The translations under genes and the position numbers were made by a program. This document shows positions 29,593-37,978 of a DNA stretch of 42,708 nt, piece by piece (the stretch's first letter is position 1; every line of letters begins with the position of its first letter). The notes under the pieces are model-generated. The model saw only the letters and a list, made by a program, of their open reading frames with translations, was not told the origin of the DNA and made no database searches. Source of the stretch: a virus; IMG/VR virus record IMGVR_UViG_3300036846_000868, positions 1-42,708 of that record; one strand, 5' to 3'.

Positions 29593-30015
29593 TTACTTCT
29601 GCTTCCGGTTGAGCACGTAGGTGTTGTAGTTCTGGGCGGTCTCGACGCGGGTCGCGCACGCCTTCTCGTTGAGGCACTCGGGGTAGAACGGGTCGTTGAA
29701 GCGGCCGCACTTCGGGCACCGGCCATCCGTCTCGGGACGGGTGCGCTTGGTCACCTTGGGAACCGTCAGCGCGGCGTCGATACGCTTCGGGTCGCGAAGT
29801 GTCTCCTCGGTGTCGCGGAGCGACTTGCCGCGCTGCCGCTTGCCCGTCGCGTTCACGCTGAGGTCACCCTTGGCCTCCGCCGCGGGGTCGGGCGCGGCGA
29901 CGTTCACGCCCGGAGGAACGAACTGCGAGTTGCCCACTGGACCGCGCGTGGCGGGTTGAACCGTGTGGTTTCGAATCACCTTGGTCGTCGTCTTGGTCGT
30001 CTTCGCTGTCGCCAT
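29593..30015 (-). CDS. Zinc-ribbon protein, first gene of the minus-strand island
   Basis: A 140-residue protein. The N-terminal 80 residues are lysine/threonine/proline-rich and probably disordered (KTTKTTTKVIRN); the C-terminal part holds RCPKCGRFNDPFYPECLNEKAC, a zinc ribbon. A downstream Y-rich tail ends in VLNRKQK. It starts at ATG 30015 and is transcribed away from the terminase genes. Function unknown. Confidence 0.65.
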   Translation of the reverse strand: MATAKTTKTTTKVIRNHTVQPATRGPVGNSQFVPPGVNVAAPDPAAEAKGDLSVNATGKRQRGKSLRDTEETLRDPKRIDAALTVPKVTKRTRPETDGRCPKCGRFNDPFYPECLNEKACATRVETAQNYNTYVLNRKQK

Positions 30016-30068
30016 GTTGCTTCGTCTCTCTCTCGTGTGTCGGACGCTGAATGCGTCATCGACCGACC

Positions 30069-30080
30069 TATAGTATATAC
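30069..30080. promoter_or_regulatory. AT-rich box between divergent operons, possible -10
   Basis: TATAGTATATAC is the only AT-rich box in the gap between the minus-strand island and the terminase genes. It reads as TATAGT on plus and TATACT on minus, but neither direction has a good -35. Confidence 0.35.
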
Positions 30081-30093
30081 CAGAGCGGTCGGG

Positions 30094-30164
30094 AAAAACA
30101 GCGAAACCGGAGCGGAGCGAAAACGGTCGAAAACGCGAGCAAAACTAGGCGAAACCGAGCGAAA
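30094..30164. promoter_or_regulatory. Phased A-tract array (predicted bent DNA) before the terminase
   Basis: Seven A-runs of 3-5 bases at about 30094, 30104, 30120, 30130, 30141, 30152 and 30162 are mostly 10-11 bases apart, one helical turn, in an otherwise GC-rich genome. Helically phased A-tracts bend DNA. The element lies 13 bases before terS, where pac or cos-type terminase-binding sites often occur. Confidence 0.6.
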
Positions 30165-30176
30165 GTCATCGGGCGT

Positions 30177-30668
30177 ATGAGAGGACGCAAACCCCTGCCG
30201 ACCGCGCGGAAGCGCCTCGAAGGGAACCCGGGGAAACGGCGGCTGAACGAAGCGGAGCCCGAGACGCCCCGCGTCGACACGTCGTTTGATACGCCGCCGA
30301 CCGAGCTCGCCGGATTCGCGGGAGCGTGTGTCGAATGGGTCCGGGTCGCCCCGATGCTGCGCGCAGCGCGCGTCGTCACCGAAGCGGATCGTGCGGCGCT
30401 CATCGCGTTGTGTTTGGAGTGGGATCGCTACCTCTCGGCGATGCGACAGGTCGAGCGCGCCGGGATGGTCGTCAAGTCGCCCAGCGGGTACCCGATGACC
30501 AACCCGTATCTCGCGATTGCGAATCGCGCGCTGGCGTCCTGTGGGAAGCTCTGGCCCGAGCTCGGGCTGACGCCGTCTAGTCGCTCGCGACTCAAGGTCG
30601 AAGGGCCCGGTCCCGAGGGCGATGCGTTCAGCGAGTTCGATGAACCCCCGACGACGGCCACGCACTGA
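30177..30668 (+). CDS. terS: Terminase small subunit (P27 family)
   Basis: A 163-residue protein opening with MRGRKPLPTARKRLEGNPGK and RRLNEAEP, the signature start of P27-type small terminases (GRKP...LxGNPGKR). A helical body (ADRAALIALCLEWDRYLSAMRQVER, then YPMTNPYLAIANRALASC) and a variable tail follow. It recognises the packaging start site and delivers the large subunit. Longer readings begin inside the A-tract region and lack coding character. Its stop overlaps the proposed CTG start of the large subunit. Confidence 0.92.
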   Translation: MRGRKPLPTARKRLEGNPGKRRLNEAEPETPRVDTSFDTPPTELAGFAGACVEWVRVAPMLRAARVVTEADRAALIALCLEWDRYLSAMRQVERAGMVVKSPSGYPMTNPYLAIANRALASCGKLWPELGLTPSSRSRLKVEGPGPEGDAFSEFDEPPTTATH

Positions 30669-32335
30669 GGTGCTGCACGAATCCCCTCGATGCCTACGCC
30701 CAAGACGTTGTTACCGGTCGCACGCCCGCAGGCAAATATCATCGGCTGGCCTGTCAGCGTCACCTCGACGACCGTCGACGCGAGCGCGAGGGCTGGCGCT
30801 ACCGGTTCGACTACTGGCGCGCGGAACGGTTCTTCCGCTTCGCGTCCCTGCTGAAACACTACAAGGGGCGCGAGTGGGCGAATCAGCACATCCGCCTGCA
30901 GCCGCACCAGCAATTCCGGCTCGGCTCGGTGTTCGCGTGGGTCGACTACGCGACGGAGCTCCGCCGCTTCCGCACGGCGTACAACGAGGTACCGCGCAAG
31001 AACGGCAAGAGTCTCGAAGCGGCCATCGTGGCGCTCTATGTGACCTTCTTCGACGGCGAACCCGGCGCCGAGGGGTACTGCGTTGCGACCAAACGCGAGC
31101 AGGCCAAGATTGTGTTCAACGACTGCAAAAAGCTGGTCGAGTCGAGCGGGCTGCGCTCCCGTATCGAAGTCTTCATGGCGAATCTGGATTGGGAGCGTAC
31201 GGCGTCGAAGCTCGAACCGCTGGGCGCGGACAAGGATTCGACCGACGGACTCAACCCGAATCTGGTCACCATCGACGAAGCGCACGCGATGAAGGACCGG
31301 GGCATGATCGACGTGATGGAGACGGCGACCGGCGCGCGGCTCCAACCCCTCATCAACTGGATCACGACAGCAGGCAACGATCCGGTCACCCCGTGCGGCG
31401 ACCAGCATCGCTATGCGTGCAGCGTGCTCGAGCGGCTCTTTGACGATGAAACCTTCTTCGCCTTCATCGCCCACGCTGATCCCGAGGATGACTGGAAGGA
31501 GGAGAGCACCTGGCGCAAGGCCAATCCCAACTACGGCGTGTCGATCAATCCCGAGGACCTCGCGGCGCTCGCCGCCAAGGCGATCAACATGCCGCCTGCC
31601 GCTGCCGCGTTCAAACAAAAGCGGCTCAACCTGTGGGTGAATGCGTTCTCGCCGTGGCTCTCGCTCGATGGCTGGCGCAAGGGCCAGACGACGTGGACCG
31701 CCGAGGACATGCGCGGCGAGCCGTGCTGGGTCGGCATCGACCTGTCCTCGAAGATTGACCTGACGGCGGTCGCCGTGGTCTTCCCGCCGACCGAGACGCG
31801 CGACACGTGGCGGGTACTCGCGTGGTGTCTGACGCCGTTCGATACCCTCGAAGAGCGAGCCCACCGGGATCGCGCGCCGTACGGACTGTGGGTGCAGCGC
31901 GGCTACTTGCAGACCAACCCCGGCAACCGGATCGATCAGGACGTGGTGCGGGAGCTCGTCGAGCGCGCCGCCGACCTGTTCGACGTTCAGAGCATCGGGA
32001 TCGATCCGTGGAACGCGGGCAACTTAGTCCAAGACCTGAGCGACCGGTTCGAGGTGGTCGAAATTCCGCAAACGCTGCCGCAGATGACGCAGCCTGCGAA
32101 AGACTTCGAGGCCGATGTCCTCGACGGGCTCATCGATGCCGGCGGGAACGAACTCATGGCGTGGTGCATCTCGAACGCCGTCGTCCAGCGCGACGAGAAG
32201 GACAACCTGTACCCGACGAAGCGGCGCAGTCGAGGCAGGATCGATCCGGTGATCGCCACGCTGCTCGCGCGGAAGCTCGCGATGCGACCGGGCGACCAAC
32301 CGGCCGAAGACCCGGATCTGGTCGTCGGTGCCTAA
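30665..32335 (+). CDS. terL: Terminase large subunit, probable CTG start
   Basis: A 556-residue motor if read from CTG 30665. The conserved N-terminus (NPLDAYAQDVVTGRTPAGKY, then LACQRHLDD) lies in an open frame with no ATG, GTG or TTG until GTG 30929, which would delete about 88 conserved residues. CTG 30665 overlaps the terS stop as CTGA, like the ATGA couplings elsewhere. ATPase: EVPRKNGKS (Walker A, residues 108-116) and LVTIDEAH (Walker B). Nuclease: WVGIDLSSKIDLTAVAVV and IGIDPWNAG supply metal-binding aspartates, with RIDPVIATLL near the end. This is the HK97-type Terminase_1 family, which cuts and pumps DNA into the prohead. Confidence 0.92.
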   Translation: MRCCTNPLDAYAQDVVTGRTPAGKYHRLACQRHLDDRRREREGWRYRFDYWRAERFFRFASLLKHYKGREWANQHIRLQPHQQFRLGSVFAWVDYATELRRFRTAYNEVPRKNGKSLEAAIVALYVTFFDGEPGAEGYCVATKREQAKIVFNDCKKLVESSGLRSRIEVFMANLDWERTASKLEPLGADKDSTDGLNPNLVTIDEAHAMKDRGMIDVMETATGARLQPLINWITTAGNDPVTPCGDQHRYACSVLERLFDDETFFAFIAHADPEDDWKEESTWRKANPNYGVSINPEDLAALAAKAINMPPAAAAFKQKRLNLWVNAFSPWLSLDGWRKGQTTWTAEDMRGEPCWVGIDLSSKIDLTAVAVVFPPTETRDTWRVLAWCLTPFDTLEERAHRDRAPYGLWVQRGYLQTNPGNRIDQDVVRELVERAADLFDVQSIGIDPWNAGNLVQDLSDRFEVVEIPQTLPQMTQPAKDFEADVLDGLIDAGGNELMAWCISNAVVQRDEKDNLYPTKRRSRGRIDPVIATLLARKLAMRPGDQPAEDPDLVVGA

Positions 32336-32347
32336 ATCGTTACGTTC

Positions 32348-32377
32348 TTGACAATCATCTCCGCGTATGCTTAGGGA
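32348..32377 (+). promoter_or_regulatory. Possible promoter of the ribbon-helix-helix gene
   Basis: TTGACA at 32348-32353 with an 18-base gap to a weak TAGGGA at 32372-32377. The next ATG starts 6 bases downstream, the same geometry as the Cro promoter, so another leaderless transcript is possible. Confidence 0.4.
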
Positions 32378-32383
32378 CAACCG

Positions 32384-32590
32384 ATGAAAGGACGGCGCGC
32401 GATGAAGTCCTCCAACCCGAATGGACGCCCGCCGCTGGATCGCAACGACAAGTCACACTTCGTGACGGTCGGTCTTCCCGGCCGCGTCTTCGATGCGCTC
32501 GATGCCGAAGCGCGCCGGACCGGCACCAACGTGCCGACCGTGATTCGTCAACGGGTCATGCGCGATCCCGACGCCACCGACGACGAGTGA
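32384..32590 (+). CDS. Ribbon-helix-helix (CopG/Arc-type) protein
   Basis: A 68-residue protein: a basic, proline-containing start, then FVTVGLPGRVFDALDAEARRTGTNVPTVIRQRV, the strand-helix-helix of an Arc/CopG DNA-binding dimer. The start may be ATG 32384 (leaderless) or ATG 32402 (with AAGGA upstream). It follows the terminase and may autoregulate or adjust late transcription. Confidence 0.75.
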   Translation: MKGRRAMKSSNPNGRPPLDRNDKSHFVTVGLPGRVFDALDAEARRTGTNVPTVIRQRVMRDPDATDDE

Positions 32591-32592
32591 CA

Positions 32593-32630
32593 CCCGACCG
32601 GGGTTTTCATTCGAAAACTTCTCAGTCGGG
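32593..32630. terminator. Nested hairpin after the ribbon-helix-helix gene
   Basis: Outer stem CCCGAC/GTCGGG (32593-32598 with 32625-32630) encloses an inner GTTTTC-ATTC-GAAAAC hairpin (32603-32618). It may terminate the short transcript or act as an operator; there is no following T-run. Confidence 0.45.
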
Positions 32631-32697
32631 CTGAGACGCCGCATCATCGCCGACACCTGTGATCTGGTGGCGGCAACCTCCGTGCCTACGACGGCTC

Positions 32698-32880
32698 GTG
32701 ATCGTCAACCTCAAAGACGATCCGACAACTGCCATCAAGGGCGCACTCTGGGAAACGAAGGGACCGTGGCTCGTGCTGCGCGCCGCGGCGCTCCTCAAAC
32801 CGAGCGTCGAGCCCGCTCCGCTCGACGGTGACGCCGTCGTCCACACCACCAACGTCGCCTTTCTGCAGGTGTTGCCCTAG
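32698..32880 (+). CDS. Conserved small protein preceding the portal
   Basis: A 60-residue protein from GTG 32698; a longer reading from 32659 lacks coding character. VIVNLKDDPTTAIKGALW, LVLRAAALLKPS and VVHTTNVAFLQVLP form a small beta-barrel-like pattern. Short proteins of this shape often directly precede phage portals. Its stop overlaps the portal GTG by one base. Role unknown. Confidence 0.7.
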   Translation: MIVNLKDDPTTAIKGALWETKGPWLVLRAAALLKPSVEPAPLDGDAVVHTTNVAFLQVLP

Positions 32881-34406
32881 TGGCTATCGTGCAGAGTCTC
32901 GGCGCCTTGAAATCGTACGGCGGCGAAGGACTGCCGGCCGGCGTCCTGCACTCGGCGAGCGCGGGCGGCGCCCCGTGGGCGCGACTGCAGACGGCCTACG
33001 CGACCATCTACGCCACGAATCCGAACGTGCGGACGATGGTCGATTTTCTCAGTCGCAACATCGCGCAGCTCGGCATCGGCGTCTTCCGGCGCGTCTCGGA
33101 CACGGATCGCGAGCGCCTCTATGACCACGATGTCGCGCGCTGGCTCGCGCATCCGAACTCGGCGACGACGCGCTACCGGCTGATCGAGAGTCTCATCGCG
33201 GACCTCGGGATCTATTTCAACGCCTACTGGCTGAAGGTGCGAAGTCAGGAGCAGGGGCGATTGCGAGTGCGACTCGTCCGACTCCCGCCCCAGCAACTCA
33301 CCACCTACGGCGGCCTGCTGCCGCGCGCCTTTACGTGGTACGGCAACGCCGGTGGGCAACAGATCGATATCGTTCCGGCCGATCTGGTCGTCTTCGGCGG
33401 CTACAACGCGCTCGATCCGATCATCGGCCTCTCGCCGCTCGAAACGCTGCGCCGCTTGCTACAGGAGGATTACGCCGCGGCGCTCTATCGCGAAGCCTAC
33501 TGGCGCAACGCGGGTCGCATGGAAGGCGTGATCCAACGTCCGAAGGACGCGCCGCGCTGGACGACCGAGCAAAAACAGGCGTGGCGCACACAATGGCAAC
33601 AGCGATTCGCCGGTCCCGAGAACGCGGGCATGGTCCCGGTGCTCGAGGATTCGATGACGTGGGTCAACACGTCGCACAGTGCGCGGGACTCCGAGTATCT
33701 TCAAGCGCGCAAGCTGTCGCGCGAGGAGTGCGCGTCGGCGTATCACATCCCGCCGCCGATGGTGGGCATCCTCGATCACGCGACGTTCTCGAATATCAAA
33801 GAGCAACACAAGCAGCTGTACGCGGACACGCTCGGCCCGTGGCTCGAAATGGTGCAGGAGGAGCTCGAAGCGCAGTTGCTTCCCGAATCGTCCGACGCCA
33901 CCGACGTCTATATCGAGTTCAACATCGCGGCCAAGCTAGCGGGCAGCTTCGAGGAGCAGGCGACCGCGCTCAATCTCTCCATCGGGCGTCCGTTCATGAC
34001 GGCCAACGAAGGGCGCGCCCGGTTGAACCTGCCCTCGATGAAGGACGACCCAAGCGCCGACCAGCTCGCCGCGCAGCAGGGCGGGCCCGCCGCGTCCGAG
34101 CCGACGCTGGGACCGACGCACGCCTCGGTGATCGACATGATGCCGTACGCCGTCGAGCGCGTGACGCGTGAGCATCTCCAGCGGCAGCGTGACCGGCTGG
34201 CGCGCATTCCCGAAGCGCAACGCGCCGAGGCGCTCAACTTTCCGCGCTGCCATCGGGAGCTTGTCGCCGACCTCGCACACCATCTGCCGCCCGCGCAGGC
34301 CGACTCGTTCGCGACGACGGTGACGGCGACCACGTATTTGCTGTTGGAGCGCGGCGGCGATCCCTTCGCCGCCTCGCGGGAGCTTCCCCCATGTCTGAAT
34401 TCGTAA
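32880..34406 (+). CDS. Portal protein (HK97 family)
   Basis: A 508-residue portal from GTG 32880. Key segments: TNPNVRTMVDFLSRNIAQLG, VARWLAHPNSATTRYRLIESL, LVVFGGYNALDPIIGLSPLE, and the clip/stem-like YHIPPPMVGILDHATFSNIKEQ. These are the standard order of Phage_portal (PF04860-type) proteins. Twelve copies form the ring through which DNA enters and to which the connector attaches. The C-terminal 100 residues are variable. It overlaps the protease gene by 16 bases. Confidence 0.93.
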   Translation: MAIVQSLGALKSYGGEGLPAGVLHSASAGGAPWARLQTAYATIYATNPNVRTMVDFLSRNIAQLGIGVFRRVSDTDRERLYDHDVARWLAHPNSATTRYRLIESLIADLGIYFNAYWLKVRSQEQGRLRVRLVRLPPQQLTTYGGLLPRAFTWYGNAGGQQIDIVPADLVVFGGYNALDPIIGLSPLETLRRLLQEDYAAALYREAYWRNAGRMEGVIQRPKDAPRWTTEQKQAWRTQWQQRFAGPENAGMVPVLEDSMTWVNTSHSARDSEYLQARKLSREECASAYHIPPPMVGILDHATFSNIKEQHKQLYADTLGPWLEMVQEELEAQLLPESSDATDVYIEFNIAAKLAGSFEEQATALNLSIGRPFMTANEGRARLNLPSMKDDPSADQLAAQQGGPAASEPTLGPTHASVIDMMPYAVERVTREHLQRQRDRLARIPEAQRAEALNFPRCHRELVADLAHHLPPAQADSFATTVTATTYLLLERGGDPFAASRELPPCLNS

Positions 34407-35377
34407 CCGGCTCGTTGGATCGCGTGCTCGCGTTCACGCTCGAACATCCGTGGGCGCTGACGGGCGAGATGCGCACCGTCGTGGCGGAGATTCTCGCGCG
34501 GCACATCGCGGGACACCACGCGACCGACGAGGAGCTCAGCGCCGCCGTCGCCGCGCGCCGGCCGAAGGTGACGGGCTCGGGCGGTGTGCACGTCATCCCG
34601 ATTCACGGCGTGATCTCGCCGCGCATGAACATGCTGACGAACATGTCGGGCGGTACGACCGCCGAGGGGATTACCGAGGATCTTCACGCAGCGGTCGCCG
34701 CTAATCCGCGCGCCATCGTGCTCGACATCGACTCGCCCGGAGGCAACGTCGCAGGCATTCACGAAGTCGCCCGCGAAGTGTTGGCCGCGCGCGCCAAGGT
34801 GCCCGTCGTCGCCGTCTCGAATCACCTGATGGGATCGGCCGCGTATTGGATCGGATCGGGCGCCACCGAAATCGTCGGCTCGCCGTCGTCGCTCGTCGGC
34901 GGCGTGGGCGTCTACACGCTCTACAACGACATCTCGGCGGCGCTCGACAAGATGGGCATCAAGCGGACGCTCATCGCGGGCGGGGGCGCCTACAAGGGCG
35001 AGGGCGCCGACGGCGGCGCGCTCACCGACGAGGCCCTGCTGCACCGGAAAGGGATTGTCGAAGGCTTCGCCACGCAGTTTTTGACCGACGTCGCGGCGGG
35101 CCGCGGCTCGGATGTCGCCACCGTGCGCGACACCTACGGACAAGGGCGGGTCTTCCGCGCACCCGAGGCGCTGCGCGCCGGGATGATCAATCGCATCGCG
35201 ACGCTCTCCGACACGATCACGCGACTGGGCGGCAGTGTCGCCGCGCCTGCGCCCGTCGCCGCTCTCACGACACCGGATGTCACGGCCCAGGAGCCTGTAC
35301 CGGCCACGGCCCAGGAACACGCGGCGTTCGTCGAGGAGCAACTCGCGCTGACGCGGCAGCTATACGCACTGGAGTGA
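34391..35377 (+). CDS. Prohead maturation protease (S49/SppA-like)
   Basis: A 328-residue serine protease. HVIPIHGVISPRMN, VLDIDSPGGNV (residues 111-120), NHLMGSAAYWIGSGA with Ser149 as nucleophile, and AGGGAYKGEGA with Lys202 give the Ser-Lys dyad of ClpP-crotonase-fold S49 peptidases. It would cleave scaffold or capsid delta-domain during head maturation. The C-terminal APVAALTTP...EHAAFVEEQLALTRQLYALE tail could serve as scaffold. Sits between portal and capsid genes, the usual place. Confidence 0.9.
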   Translation: MSEFVTGSLDRVLAFTLEHPWALTGEMRTVVAEILARHIAGHHATDEELSAAVAARRPKVTGSGGVHVIPIHGVISPRMNMLTNMSGGTTAEGITEDLHAAVAANPRAIVLDIDSPGGNVAGIHEVAREVLAARAKVPVVAVSNHLMGSAAYWIGSGATEIVGSPSSLVGGVGVYTLYNDISAALDKMGIKRTLIAGGGAYKGEGADGGALTDEALLHRKGIVEGFATQFLTDVAAGRGSDVATVRDTYGQGRVFRAPEALRAGMINRIATLSDTITRLGGSVAAPAPVAALTTPDVTAQEPVPATAQEHAAFVEEQLALTRQLYALE

Positions 35378-35381
35378 CCCC

Positions 35382-36680
35382 ATGAACGTCGCGCAATTGG
35401 AAACGGACCTGCGGGCGAAAAAGGCCGCGGCTCGGACGCTCATCGACAACACGGCGCGCGCGTGTCAGGCACACGTCGTCACGCCCGCGACGGCCACGAC
35501 GCCCGCCGTGACTGGACGCATCATGACCGCCGAAGAGAAAGGCGCGATCCAAGCCGTGCTCGATGAATGCAGCACGATTCAGGGCCAGCTCGATGCGGCG
35601 CAGGGCGATGCCGCGTTCCTCGCGCGGATTTCGCAGTTCAATGGCGATGTCGCCGGGGGTGCGGCCGCCGCCGCCGTTACCTCGATGGAGCGCCGCAACA
35701 TCGGTCAACAGTTTGTCCACAACGCCGACGTGCAGCAATTCCTGCGCGCAGGCGGGCATCGGCGCAACGGCGCCTGGGCGACGCCGTCGGTCGAGTGCTT
35801 CGGCCCGTTGCACGCGACCACACTCACGGAAGACCCGGCATCGGGCGGGAAGCTGATCATCCCGCAGTACTTGCCCGGCATCGTGTCGACGCTGTTCAAG
35901 CGACTGCTGGTGTCAGACCTCATGGCCTCGGGCACCGCGACGTCGAACGCCATCATCTACATGGTGGAAACGGCGTTCACCAACGCGGCGGCGACGGTCG
36001 CTGAAGGCGCAGCGAAACCGGAAAGCGCGTTGGTCTTCGATCAGCACACCGACCCCGTGTCCAAGATCGCGCACTGGTTGCCGGTCACCGAGGAGCTCCT
36101 TGAAGATGTGGCCGCGATTGAAAGCTACATCAACGCGCGACTCACGCTCGGTGTGCAGTTGGCCGAGGAAGACCAGTTGCTCAATGGCAACGGCACGCCG
36201 CCCAACATCATGGGCGTCATGAATCGTCCGGGTCTGGCGACCGCCGTCGTACGCAACGGCGCCGCGACTCCACCCGAGACGAACGTCGATGCGGTCCTGC
36301 GCCAGATCACCGCGATTGCGACGACAGCGTTCGTCTATCCCGACGGTGTCGTGATGAACCCCGCGAACTGGTTCACGGTCGCCACCTCGAAGTCCACGAC
36401 AGGCGAGTATCTCGGCGGCGGACCATTCGCGTCGCTGCCGAACACGTCCATCTGGGGCACGCCGGTTGCGGTCACTCCGTCGATTGTCGCCAACACGGCG
36501 CTCGTCGGCGCTTTCGGCACGATGTCGCAGGTCTTCCGCAAGGGCGGGATCAGAATAGAGGCCTCAAATTCTCACCAGGACTTCTTCATCAAGAACTTGG
36601 TGGCAATCCGCGCGGAGGAGCGCCTCGCGCTGGCCGTCTATCGTCCGGGCGCCTTCGGCAAGGTCACTGGGCTGAACTAA
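35382..36680 (+). CDS. Major capsid protein (HK97 fold)
   Basis: A 432-residue protein. The first about 100 residues are helical and charged, resembling the removable delta domain of HK97 gp5. The fold region starts with GPLHATTLTEDPASGGKLIIPQ and contains the E-loop/spine helix region (PVSKIAHWLPVTEELLEDVAAIESYINARLTLGVQLAEEDQ), then NGNGTPPNIMGVMNRPGLAT and the C-terminal FGTMSQVFRKGGIRIEASN plus FIKNLVAIRAEERLALAVYRP. This is the PF05065-type order. It starts 4 bases after the protease stop. Confidence 0.95.
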   Translation: MNVAQLETDLRAKKAAARTLIDNTARACQAHVVTPATATTPAVTGRIMTAEEKGAIQAVLDECSTIQGQLDAAQGDAAFLARISQFNGDVAGGAAAAAVTSMERRNIGQQFVHNADVQQFLRAGGHRRNGAWATPSVECFGPLHATTLTEDPASGGKLIIPQYLPGIVSTLFKRLLVSDLMASGTATSNAIIYMVETAFTNAAATVAEGAAKPESALVFDQHTDPVSKIAHWLPVTEELLEDVAAIESYINARLTLGVQLAEEDQLLNGNGTPPNIMGVMNRPGLATAVVRNGAATPPETNVDAVLRQITAIATTAFVYPDGVVMNPANWFTVATSKSTTGEYLGGGPFASLPNTSIWGTPVAVTPSIVANTALVGAFGTMSQVFRKGGIRIEASNSHQDFFIKNLVAIRAEERLALAVYRPGAFGKVTGLN

Positions 36681-36733
36681 ACCACCTCGGTGCGTCGTCG
36701 TCGCGGCGGCGCACCGTTCGATAGGAGTCACCG

Positions 36734-37069
36734 ATGGAAGAAGTTACTGCGCAAGCCGCCGCACCACCTCCGGGCTGGAGCAACAGCCCGCCCGATGACG
36801 GTATCTCCTCGACCGAAGGACCGCCGACGCCTATCGACACGACGATCCCGGGCTGGAGTAACAACGGACCCGCCGCGACCGGCGCGACGGCGGGCACCCC
36901 GGGGACGTGGACGCCGGCCGGGGCCGAAGCGCCCGACGAGTTCACCACGATGGACACCGTCACGGCCTCGCCCGCGACGGCGTGGACGACCGGCGAGTAC
37001 GTCGTACTGGGTGACGGTACCTTCGCGAACTGGGCCGGCGCGGCGTGGCAATCGGGAGTCGCCCCGTGA
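36734..37069 (+). CDS. Putative head decoration or Ig-like protein
   Basis: A 111-residue protein with GGAG upstream of ATG 36734. The first half is proline/glycine-rich with two PGWSN units; the second (GTPGTWTPAGAEAPDEF, TVTASPATAWTTGEYVVLGDGTFANWAG) has a W-T-GEYV..W.G pattern seen in small beta-domains of phage decoration and minor capsid proteins. Position right after the capsid gene supports a decoration role. Confidence 0.6.
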   Translation: MEEVTAQAAAPPPGWSNSPPDDGISSTEGPPTPIDTTIPGWSNNGPAATGATAGTPGTWTPAGAEAPDEFTTMDTVTASPATAWTTGEYVVLGDGTFANWAGAAWQSGVAP

Positions 37070-37323
37070 ATTGGTGGTTCGATCCGGGGCCGTGTCCCGT
37101 GGACGACGCGCCGCATACGGGCTGTACGAGCGCCGACTATCACGGGACGCCTAACCCGACGAACAAGCGGATCGTGATTGAGCAAACGCCGATGCGTGAT
37201 GCACAACTCGCCGCGAGTCGGCCGCTGATTGGTCCGCCGCCACCCGACCGCGTGGTGACGTTACAGCCGGGCGAGTTCACGACCGGCACGTATCGGCGGC
37301 CGCGTCGGAGAAGTCATGGATAG
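37066..37323 (+). CDS. Small head-region protein, unknown
   Basis: An 85-residue, proline-rich protein from GTG 37066 (GTGA overlap with the preceding gene). NWWFDPGPCPVDDAPHTGC carries two cysteines; the C-terminus is arginine-rich (YRRPRRRSHG). It overlaps the next gene by 8 bases. Probably a virion minor protein or connector accessory. Confidence 0.6.
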   Translation: MNWWFDPGPCPVDDAPHTGCTSADYHGTPNPTNKRIVIEQTPMRDAQLAASRPLIGPPPPDRVVTLQPGEFTTGTYRRPRRRSHG

Positions 37324-37978
37324 CTGGTGGGACTTCTGGGGGCCGGACACGGGCGTCTGGACGCCGCCGGTCGTAAGCGTCGGCGATCCGGTGCGCGTCG
37401 TGAAGACGCCGCCCGTCGCCGAGCCGCTCACGCTCCCCGAGGCGAAGCTCCGCGCCGGACTGGACTGGCTGGACGGCGATCCGCGCGATGCGCAAATGAA
37501 CGACTTCATCGCGGCCGCGCGGGCGTATGTGGAGCGCCGCATCGATAGCGCGATTCCCGCGCAGACGCACACGCTGTACTACGATGGCGCGGCGATCAGC
37601 ATCGGGGCGGTGCTGCAACTGCCGACGCTTCCGCTCGTCAGCGTCGAGACGATTGCGAGCACCGATACCGCGAACGTCGAGACCGTGCTCGACCCCGTCG
37701 CCTATACGGTGCAGCGCGGCCCCGGCATCATCACGTTCGTCGGCCCGCTGCCCTCGGATGTGCGGACCTACGAAGGCTGGCGCGTCGCCGTGACGGTCGG
37801 CACCGACATCGCCGACCTCGACCCGGAGCTCGTACAGGTCGTCGGGCTGCTGCTCGCGCACTACGCGACGGCGGGACGTGATCTGGTCACGCTGGGCGGA
37901 TCGCGCGTGGGCGCCGTCGAGATTCCGCAGGGCTTCGAGGCCGCGCTCGCGCCCTTCGTCCCGCAGGAGATACCCTGA
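37316..37978 (+). CDS. Head-tail connector (HK97 gp6-like)
   Basis: A 220-residue protein. LTLPEAKLRAGLDWLDGDPRD and QMNDFIAAARAYVERRID are the helical start of gp6-type adaptor proteins; the middle holds beta strands with VQRGPGIITFVGPLP, and the end VVGLLLAHYATAGRD-type helix fits the ring adaptor. It is the first of four consecutive neck genes. Confidence 0.85.
   Translation: MDSWWDFWGPDTGVWTPPVVSVGDPVRVVKTPPVAEPLTLPEAKLRAGLDWLDGDPRDAQMNDFIAAARAYVERRIDSAIPAQTHTLYYDGAAISIGAVLQLPTLPLVSVETIASTDTANVETVLDPVAYTVQRGPGIITFVGPLPSDVRTYEGWRVAVTVGTDIADLDPELVQVVGLLLAHYATAGRDLVTLGGSRVGAVEIPQGFEAALAPFVPQEIP

Noticed and set aside
28264-30180. Plus-strand ORF of 638 codons across the minus-strand island
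   Set aside because: It runs opposite several coherent small genes with conserved motifs (DUF3768, zinc ribbons) and has no domain of its own.
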